NCBI RefSeq assembly: GCF_000005505.3 | Contig: NC_016131.3 | Span: forward strand, 32,169,001-32,233,000 | Direction of reading: 5' to 3' | Source: Brachypodium distachyon | Lineage: Eukaryota > Streptophyta > Magnoliopsida > Poales > Poaceae | Length of the DNA stretch: 64,000 nt | Shown: positions 56,920 to 64,000 of the stretch, one piece after another | How the letters are laid out: every line of letters starts with the position of its first letter | Numbering within the stretch: the first letter of the stretch is position 1 | Made by a program: the position numbers and the translations under genes | The notes under the pieces: generated by a model | Seen by the model: the letters and a program-made list of their open reading frames with translations, nothing else | Database searches by the model: none | What the model was told of the DNA's origin: nothing

Positions 56920-58497
56920 TTAAGTGTAATATATGATAAAAAAGATCGCACCACAGTTACCTGATTCACTATTCAGATATTTGTTCAGCGGGCAGGGAAT
57001 GTAGGTGGTATTAGAATGATTAGAATGCCTTAATTTCTTTGCATGAAATGGAACCAGCTCTCCCACTGCCTTGCTCCTCATGTCAACAGTGAGAATCCAT
57101 GCATCGTGATCGCGATGATTGTTCTTGAACATGAGACAAACAATGTCATCCCCAAACACGGTGGGACAAGATGCTATAAGGGTTTTCAACGGTGATTCTG
57201 CAGCACCATTACCGCCGTAATCTGGATGAGGCAAGGAGACAGTTTGAAGTTCATCCACATGAGACACACTGCCCTTGCGCCAATAGCACCAAGAGAGCTC
57301 CCTAAACCATGTAATGAGCCGCCAACCAGCAAATTCTTCTACTATCCTCTCCTCAGTTGGATCAACCGCTTCAGAATCAAAGAGTAGATCCATGGTTGAG
57401 GCATCAGGAATGCTGGTTTTCACACTGTATATCTTTTCCAACTCGACACACCTGATGATCGAACCATCTGTGCAGGTGACATCTCGAATGGGCCATGCAA
57501 ATGATTCGTTGTAGTGTTCTCGGTTAGTGGGAAGCAGCTTCGGCGATGGAACAAAATCCACTGTCACGGGTTCCTTGAGCACATTGCAGAGCAAAATACC
57601 GTTCCACAGATCAACAAACCCCAGCAATCCACCTTGTAAGGCAATCACCTTGTTAGGTTTAACTATGCTCCGTTTCCGTGTAATCCAACATGGAAGATCT
57701 GGGACCAACAGCTCTGTGGTCCAGGCACGCTGCTTGGATCTGAAGATATGAAGCTCGTACTCAATTGAGAACTTTGGGAAAGCGGCTAAGACAAAGTCTG
57801 TGCCACCACCGTCAGGCAAGACGCCGACGAGGTGTGGCTCTAGATTCCACTTAGCAAAGTAGGCGCTGCTGATATCGGGAAGCGGATCAAGTGATGGCCG
57901 GCGCCCGTGCAGTCCGGCCCTGTAGATGAAGTAGGGTGAGCGGCAAGTGTCGACTTGCAATCTGAGGAGGGCGAGGTCCTCCGTGGACCAAACGATTCCC
58001 GGCTCAATGCCGAAGGGATTGGCAGATAGGTCGAGGCAGCGGACGTAGAAGTATGAGAGGGACGGGAGATCTGCCAATACGAAGGTCACCTTGATAGTTC
58101 CTGTTGCTGTCGTGAAGGTCTGCGCGGTGGTGTCGTTGTCGTCCCCGACCACCAACCCATACCCGGTGGCATCGGTGTCGTCCCCGGCCAGGAACACATA
58201 CCCATACGAGTCGAGGAGGACAGAGGCGGAACGGCCGGGGAAGGGGCGGCGGCTCGATCTGGACATCGTGGCCGTGTTGCCGGAGGAGTAGGTCGGAGGA
58301 CGAACGGGGAAGGAGCAGTGTCTCGATTCGGACATCGCGGCCGCCGGCACCGCCGGGAGTGGGTCATGGGGATTAGGGTTCTCGGAGGAGCGGGTCGGAG
58401 GACGACCGTGGAGGGAGCGGCGACCGTTCCCGGAGGAGAGGGGCGAATAATAGGTTCCCGGAGGAGAAGGAGAACGGCGGCGGCTTGATCTGGGCAT
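56920..58497 (-). CDS. DUF1618-domain protein
   Basis: One open exon of 525 residues, ATG at 58497 and stop at 56920. The DUF1618 signature is spread over about residues 90-500: VLLDSYGYVFLAGDD near the start, FVLADLPSLSYFYVRC, WSTEDLALLRL, LGFVDLWNGILLCNVL, PIRDVTCTDGSIIRCVELE and WILTVDMRSKAVGEL. This is a large grass-expanded family of unknown biochemical role, sometimes linked to F-box neighbours, and here an F-box fragment lies 1 kb upstream. The first 80 residues contain three imperfect repeats starting with Met (residues 1, 55 and 78), so the true start is uncertain. Intact, likely functional. Its downstream flank is duplicated at 50.6-52.1 kb. Confidence 0.82.
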   Translation of the reverse strand: MPRSSRRRSPSPPGTYYSPLSSGNGRRSLHGRPPTRSSENPNPHDPLPAVPAAAMSESRHCSFPVRPPTYSSGNTATMSRSSRRPFPGRSASVLLDSYGYVFLAGDDTDATGYGLVVGDDNDTTAQTFTTATGTIKVTFVLADLPSLSYFYVRCLDLSANPFGIEPGIVWSTEDLALLRLQVDTCRSPYFIYRAGLHGRRPSLDPLPDISSAYFAKWNLEPHLVGVLPDGGGTDFVLAAFPKFSIEYELHIFRSKQRAWTTELLVPDLPCWITRKRSIVKPNKVIALQGGLLGFVDLWNGILLCNVLKEPVTVDFVPSPKLLPTNREHYNESFAWPIRDVTCTDGSIIRCVELEKIYSVKTSIPDASTMDLLFDSEAVDPTEERIVEEFAGWRLITWFRELSWCYWRKGSVSHVDELQTVSLPHPDYGGNGAAESPLKTLIASCPTVFGDDIVCLMFKNNHRDHDAWILTVDMRSKAVGELVPFHAKKLRHSNHSNTTYIPCPLNKYLNSESGNCGAIFFIIYYT

Positions 58498-58574
58498 CGT
58501 GATCAGGGGTGGGACTCGGGGATGGGACTTGGGGATTAGGGTTTCCGGAGGTGATGGCCACCAAACATCGGGTG

Positions 58575-58588
58575 GTGTATATATATAC
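58575..58588 (-). promoter_or_regulatory. TATA box candidate of the DUF1618 gene
   Basis: TATATATATA on the minus strand about 80-90 bases upstream of the ATG at 58497. If used, it gives a short leader. Confidence 0.45.
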
Positions 58589-58599
58589 TCCGTGCACGT

Positions 58600-59525
58600 T
58601 TTTTTTTTGATCGGTTTTTTTTATATTGGGAATCTACTCCGTGTGCGTTGTAAAACGGAAACGGTGACACTGATGGCATTTGCATCCATCATCCTACCCA
58701 CATATTTGGCCTTCTCCTCTTTTTCTTTCTCAATTTATTCTACTTTAAACTACAACGAGATTAGCACTCTGACAACTTTGGTCTTCTCTCTCTCCCACTT
58801 TTAACTACATTACGGTACATGTTATATTTTTAAGTACATATTTAGTATATTATGATAATTGAATTTTACCTTCAGTTTTAAAATCTCTCGTGTACAAGAA
58901 CTTATGAGACGAGTACATCGTATGGTACATCACAGGTACCTCCTCAATTTTTAAGTAACTTGTGTACACGGACTTATGAGACGACTGCATCGTATAGTAC
59001 ATCACATTTATCTAAAAAAGTTCACAGTGCATGACAGATACATGACGACGAGTACATCAAAGTACATCACAGGTACATCAAGATAGAAATCAAAAGAAAT
59101 CAAAATATCTCATTATTCAATTCAGTGGTCGCGTATATCACAGGTACATCAATGTACAAATCAAAAGAGTTTCAAAAAAAAAGTACAAATCAAAAGAAAT
59201 CAAAGTACCTCAATATTCAAAACAAGAAGATCATCAAATTCTCAATCCGCAATGACAGTACCAAGTGTCATCAAGAAAAACGAAAATGAATACATCCACA
59301 CATCCAGGCAAACAAAAATTCACAATACCAATTGCCGGCGGCCACAGTCAAAAAGGAGGCGGGATGGCAGCGCGATCTGCCACGCTGGAGGAGGAGGAGG
59401 AGGGGCCCGACGGGGAGGCAGGGACGGCGCCCTGTCGCGGCAGCCCACGGGGGCGGCGGGGGAGCCCAAGAGCCCAGCCTGCGGCTTGGAGATCGTTGCC
59501 GTGCCGGCGGCTCGCCGCCCCCTGG
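58600..59525. other. Intergenic, with a repeated GTACATCACAGGTACATC region
   Basis: At 58815-59215 the phrase GTACATCACAGGTACATC and relatives recur (TGTACAAATC, ACGACGAGTACATC), a loose low-complexity repeat. The stretch 59330-59525 is GC-rich with no assigned product. The junction to the F-box fragment is at about 59526. Confidence 0.4.
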
Positions 59526-59526
59526 G

Positions 59527-59880
59527 ACGATCTCCAGGTCCTGCAGGACGGGGAGCCCGAAAGTCATGTGTTTCTGGAAATCACTATCGAGAGCCGCCAC
59601 GGCGTGGAGGCGCAGCTTGGTGAGGTGGTGGGTGCCGGAAGAAGAAGATAGGGGCGGCGGCGTGATCCCGGTGATGTGGAGCGTTGCCGGGGAGCAGTAC
59701 TTGAGGCCGTGGCAGAGCCACTTGGTGCGGGCCGCGCAAGCGACGGGGTTGCAGTAGCTGTGGAGCAACCTCGATGGCCACGGGGAGGAGGAGGAGATGC
59801 CCAGCTGCAGCGTGTCCAAGGGCGGGGCGGGGCCGGCGAAGATTGCGCCGGAGCGGGGGAGCAGGAGACCAGATCGAACT
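59527..59880 (-). pseudogene. F-box/LRR gene fragment, copy B
   Basis: Minus-strand reading: LDTLQLGISSSSPWPSRLLH, WLCHGLKYCSPATLHITG, LTKLRLHAVAALDSDFQKH, FGLPVLQDLEIV, leucine-rich repeats of an F-box protein. The last 140 bases match copy A at 35504-35643. It keeps about 215 bases more on the 5' side than copy A, but ends abruptly at 59527, where GC-rich unrelated sequence begins. The F-box and the C-terminal repeats/FBD are absent. Confidence 0.65.
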
Positions 59881-59899
59881 TACTGGAGTAGATCCGGTT

Positions 59900-60848
59900 A
59901 ATCAGCAAGACTCTATCACATTTTGTAGGTTTTCGTTGCGGGAGAGAACGGGTAACTCATAATTAGGCCGGATCGTGTGCACAAAGCTGACCGAACATCG
60001 TTTACTCCGGCCCATTGTACCACGACCAACTCGCCGCCACTCAGCCCATCGTTTGACCGGGCCGGTTTCCTACGAGCCCATGTTGTGCTCCAGCATTCGT
60101 TTGAGTTTCTCAAAGAAAAAACAAACATCACAACCGTCACCGTTACCACTAGCTCACCGTTACTTTCTCCATTTCACAAAACATGTCACATAGATTTGTA
60201 TACTTAATCAAAACAGCTCTTTTTTGCTGTGTCTACTCATATTGGTTTAAAAATAAATGAGTAAAAGCAGTTATTGGCCCGGTGCAATAGTCAAGAGAAA
60301 ACGAGCTATATTACGAAACAAATGAGAAAAGAAATATGAGCTATTTTATGAGAACGGAAAGAGTAATATAGATGACGCGTTAAAAGAAAATCTTTTACGA
60401 GTACTAATTACATGAAGCGCCTGCCTTGCAAGTTCCCTCTCACGAGCGAAGAAACTACTCCGTAACACCGACGCGTCCGCTGTCCACATTGCATTGCATC
60501 ATCGGAAAGGTCCAAATGAATAGCTTAAACCACAGAAAAGAAGAACCTAATGCGAGGTGACCTCGAAACCTAACGACCGCAAGACCCGCCCACTGTGGCT
60601 GCCTCCGATTAAAAATGGCATCATGTCAAGCGCTACTTCACATCGTGATTAAAGAGGTTTAATTACATTGGTATAGTCGGTCTGCCTAGATCAGCACCTT
60701 AAGCACAGACGGAAAAAGACGCCGCGAAGTTTAACAAGTAACCGGATCCTACTAGGACTGGAGAATATATTAATTCAGATTCATGGAAGCTAGCTGCGCA
60801 TGCATCTTTGCCATCGATTCCTGATGCTCATGGTTAACTACTTTGTTT
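59900..60848. other. Former upstream region of F-box copy B, no gene seen
   Basis: No exon or element supported. Open frames at 59975-60207 show no family resemblance. Confidence 0.35.
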
Positions 60849-61116
60849 CTTTACTCTTGGCAGCGGCAGGGTGATATAATTAACACCGCTTTGGCTTGAC
60901 TAGAGACGGAAAATATAGTGTCGCGGCTCAGTATGTGGCAGTCTTTGTAGCAAGAAACGACAGTCCAACCACCAAAGACGCTTTGCAATGCTAAGCGAGA
61001 GACGCAATCTTTTCTTTGGAAAATCATGTCACTGCACGTGCCGAAAAGCCCGCCGTTAAACCATAGGCGGTGTTGACCAAGGACAGTGATTGACATGGTC
61101 TAAAACAATTAAGAAG

Positions 61117-61320
61117 ATGACACTTTCTCCGTTAAACAAATGATGTCTTAAGTTTGATTAAATTTGAATGCATCTAACTAAGTGATGTCATAGATACATT
61201 CAAATTTTGACAAATGATGTCTTAAGTTTGATTAAATTTGAATGCATCTAACTAAGTGATGTCATAGATACATTCAAATTTTGACAAATTTGAAACATTT
61301 TTTGTTGGACGGAAGAAGTA
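61117..61320. mobile_element. MITE with internal 74-bp tandem duplication
   Basis: Ends CTTTCTCCGTTAAACAAATG and TTTTTGTTGGACGGAAGAAG look like decayed Stowaway ends. Inside, a 74-base unit (ACAAATGATGTCTTAAG...) is present twice, at 61136-61209 and 61210-61283, almost identical. Confidence 0.65.
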
Positions 61321-61787
61321 GTAAAATCATGTCATGCAACTGAATGTCTTTTAGCCTCCACTAGGAATGTTGGAGTATTTTTAGAGCTAAAATCCCCGTA
61401 AAATTGAAAATACCAACCCTAAAAATACAGCATTGCCAGCCGGCCCTTAGTACTATCTCTATAATAATTATTTTAGACTTGTCTCTAAATTTTAGTGATG
61501 ATTATGATTTAATCAATATAAACATTTGACTCGAAATGACATCTGGTAGGACAAAAATGTCTTCTCCTGGACACTAAGAGATCAACTCCTCCTAGTTAAT
61601 TGAAAACGAAAAACTAATATCGTTTATCTCGGCTGCAATCGTCCTACATAGCATCGATCCTACTAATAGAAGATTGACATCATGTCTATGTTGACTGTCG
61701 AGCTTTAGAAAGATTGTACTCCCTCGTCAAAAAATAAGTGACTTGTATTTGTATAAATTCTTATACAAATCCACATAATTTATTTTG

Positions 61788-62682
61788 GAGTAAATTTGAC
61801 AGAATCACAGGTTTTGAGACAGACTTCTCAACGAGCACTAACTTTTGCTAATTTATCCGCAAAACCACACGTTTTGTGTTCAACTGTCTCACTCCACCCA
61901 AAACACTAGTTTAAGCGTTGTTGACGGTATTTCTTACATGTGGGTCCTGCATGTCAGGTGCGACGCCTTTTCATTTTACCCCTCGCTTTTTTCTTTTTTT
62001 TTCCTCATCGGCTCTTCTTCTTGTACAACTCCGGCAGCCACCATGGCCTGCCCGCCCCGCCCGCACCGCCCGCACCACGCGCCCGCCCACACCGCCGCGC
62101 GCCCCTGCTGCCCCGTTGCCCGCACCGCGCGACTATTGCCTCGCCCTGCCCTGCCTACACCGCCACTGCCCTGCCCATTGCAGCAGCTCACCGTACAAGA
62201 AGAAGAGTGGAGGAGGAAACAAAGAAAAAAAGCGAGGGGTCAAATGAAAAAGACGCCACACCTGACATGCGGGACCCACATGTAAGAAACTAGATGATGC
62301 CCCGCACGTTGTTGCGGAAATTTTTAATTAACATAAAGAGTATTCAAATTGGAAAACATATAATAAAATTGTACAATTTTCACTTAGTGGGAATAGCTCG
62401 ATGGAAGTAACATGCATGCATGTGCAAAAGTATGAGTTTTCCACTAAATATGTGTGAACAAATTAATTATGTGATAATGTGGCATCCTTGCATGTTTAGA
62501 GAAATTAAGTAGTATGTTGTTTCTACTTAGATATAAAAGATACCGCCAACAACGCTTAAACCAATGTTTTGGGTGGAGTGAGACAGTTGGACACAAAACG
62601 TGTGGTTTTGCAGACAAATTAGCAAAAATCAGTGCTTGTTGAGAAGTCTGTCTCAAAACCTGTGGTTTTGTGAAATTTACTC
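61788..62682. mobile_element. Non-autonomous MULE-like element with long TIRs
   Basis: Starts GAGTAAATTTGACAGAATC and ends GAAATTTACTC. Flanks TTTATTTTG (61779-61787) and TTTATTTTA (62683-62691) form an 8-of-9 target duplication. The inverted arms are long: about 215 bases on the left (to about 62010) pair with the right end, and the pairing continues past a later insert into 62224-62290. The loop (about 62010-62224) is very GC-rich with a proline-rich open frame and may be captured gene sequence, as in Pack-MULEs, but no donor gene was recognised. Confidence 0.75.
62290..62537. mobile_element. About 247-bp insertion in the right arm of the MULE
   Basis: The inverted arms match up to GTAAGAAA on one side and again from TACCGCC, with AT-rich sequence between that starts TAGATGATGCCCCGCACG and has no partner in the left arm. 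Element type not identified; no clear target duplication. Confidence 0.6.
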
Positions 62683-62795
62683 TTTATTTTAGGACGGAAA
62701 GAGTAATACATATATCTATCATGTGGAATGGTTGCATTCCCGCGTAAAAAAAATGGATGGATAAATGCATTTTCTAGTAATATAGAGAATAATCT

Positions 62796-64000
62796 CAATC
62801 GAGTGAAAAGATGAACCAACCTTGATCTTTATAAGAACTAAAGATATCCTTCTTGAGTTGTTCACGGGGACGCCAAGAGTTCATGTAGAACTATTTGATT
62901 TCCAGCAATTTTGTTTTGTAACTGAACTCGTAAGAGTAATTAGACATAACTCCAAGGACCTTATATGGCCAAGTTGTGGGGGAAAGGATGTGCCACTTCC
63001 CTTGTAGCGCGCTCCCTATCGGTCTATCACACGCTCCAAGGAAAGCAAAAGAGAAAATAAAACGAATTTTGATTTGATTTTGTGCAGCGTCCGAAAGAAC
63101 GCCAATCTGGGCAGCCGATGTATACATAACCGGATCCTCTCCTCCGTCCCCGTCCCATCCCTTTCCTCCTCCTCCACTCCTCTACTGACCGCCGCTCTGC
63201 CGCCCTACCGCCTGCCGCCGTGCTGCAGCTTAGCGTCGTCACCGTTCAGACGGCGTTCCCATCACGCCCCTGCTGTCTCCACCCCATCTGCAGTCTTTGA
63301 CATTTGTTTCTAAGGTATGAGCTTCTTGGTCATCAACTGATTGCTTCAACCCAACTAATTAACCTCCAGAATAGGTTTTAGGTGTGCCGGTCCACACCCG
63401 GCGCACCATCTAGATCCGCCCCTCAGCCATACAGGACTGTCAAGTTATCCTTTCTGATTTCGCGGGTTTACATGTGGAATAGTTGCTCAGTTTTTTTTAA
63501 CCGTCGAATAGTTGCTCAGTTAGTCAGTTTGTTAATTAGTGAACTCATATTCTCCTATCACCTTTGATTGAACTAAATAAGTTTGCATAAAAGTCAAATC
63601 TTGCTTTGGATTACTAGTGTTTTTTTAAAATTGTTTGTGTCGGGGTGTTTTGCTGGGGATATACCATCTTTGCAAAAAAAAATCTATAGTTGTAAACGAT
63701 ATTCTTGGAATAATTACATGTATGTAAAGAGATGAAAAGCAAGCTTTTGTATGTAGGTATGAAGGCATGAAGCGTTCCAGATAATGGAGTTATAGCTCAT
63801 ATACAACAATGATTATGTATTTTCCACAGTAACAAAGACGAACTGGGAGTAACATTTCAAACATTTAAACCTAACTTTGACCATCTTTTCGAATAGTTTG
63901 CTCTGTGTTTGCTGTTTTGAGTTGAATGTACATAACTTTGACCATTCTTTTCCGGTGAATCTTCAGATGATCCCAATTTGAGCTTCAAAAGTGATTAGAC
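62796..64000. other. Right end of window, possible first exon at 63080-63314
   Basis: A GC-rich, pyrimidine-rich segment (63140-63300) is followed by CTAAG and GTATGAGC at 63314, a good splice donor, so it could be a non-coding first exon of a plus-strand gene running off the window. No coding exon follows within view. The rest is AT-rich without recognised features. Confidence 0.3.

Larger units (their letters stand above)
61719..62703. mobile_element. Stowaway MITE split by a MULE
   Basis: Left end CTCCCTCGTCAAAAAATAAG and right end TTTATTTTAGGACGGAAAGAG, with TA at 61717-61718 and 62704-62705. Copy A has the empty site (GATTGTGATACATATAT near 49983). The inner 895 bases belong to another element. 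Confidence 0.75.
60849..62795. repeat. Segmental duplication unit, copy B (partner 44853-50050)
   Basis: Matches copy A in three ordered pieces, from TCTTTACTCTTGGCAG to ATACATATATCTATC..AATGCATTTTCTAGTAATAT. Copy B carries a MITE with an internal duplication and the MITE/MULE nest that copy A lacks. Confidence 0.8.

Noticed and set aside
61845..62293. Proline-rich open frames in the MULE loop as genes
   Set aside because: Three overlapping frames are open because of GC-rich low complexity, inside a transposon, with no recognised domain.

Overview
The window is nuclear DNA from a grass (Poaceae), most likely a Pooideae/Triticeae-type genome. The evidence is split genes with GT-AG introns, GC-rich first exons, many short TA-flanked Stowaway MITEs, L1-type LINEs, a Tat-like Ty3/Gypsy patchwork, a CACTA element carrying an Ulp1-type protease, and a DUF1618 gene. 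No search was possible, so the species is not named.

Left part (1-26.2 kb) is the gene-bearing part. An ABCG26-type half-size ABC transporter (pollen wall/anther cuticle export) lies on the minus strand at 0.75-3.5 kb. Behind it are the remains of a plant sialyltransferase-like (GT29) gene, also minus, at 6.6-7.5 kb, with a premature stop and two frame breaks. From 8.5 to 10.2 kb runs an AT-rich repeat array built from short palindromes. From 10.2 to 18.9 kb there are LINE and LTR remnants and MITEs. A complete 11-exon SEC14/CRAL-TRIO gene (plus, 18.96-23.93 kb) converges on a two-exon phosphatidylcholine:diacylglycerol cholinephosphotransferase gene (PDCT/ROD1, minus, 24.48-26.15 kb). Two of the three intact genes here act in membrane-lipid biology and the third exports lipidic wall precursors.

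Middle part (26.5-50 kb) is mostly transposable elements. It holds a Stowaway-like MITE, an 0.8-kb retroposon with a perfect 14-bp target-site duplication, an LTR-like block with two TATA cores, an F-box/LRR/FBD pseudogene cut by a LINE, a patchwork of Tat-like Gypsy pieces (three LTR copies, an antisense ORF, RNase H and integrase scraps), a LINE whose ORF2 has only two obvious lesions, a PIF/Harbinger-type element, and a third LINE split by an LTR.

Right part (50-64 kb) repeats much of the middle. A 1.5-1.9 kb direct duplication (50.6-52.1 and 54.6-56.5 kb) brackets a CACTA fragment. It is followed by an intact DUF1618 gene (minus, 56.9-58.5 kb), a second F-box fragment (59.5-59.9 kb) and a second copy (60.85-62.8 kb) of the sequence at 44.85-50.05 kb. 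Each copy carries insertions the other lacks, so the copies serve as empty and filled sites for ordering the insertions. A MULE-like element nested in a MITE, and itself carrying a further insertion, lies at 61.7-62.7 kb.
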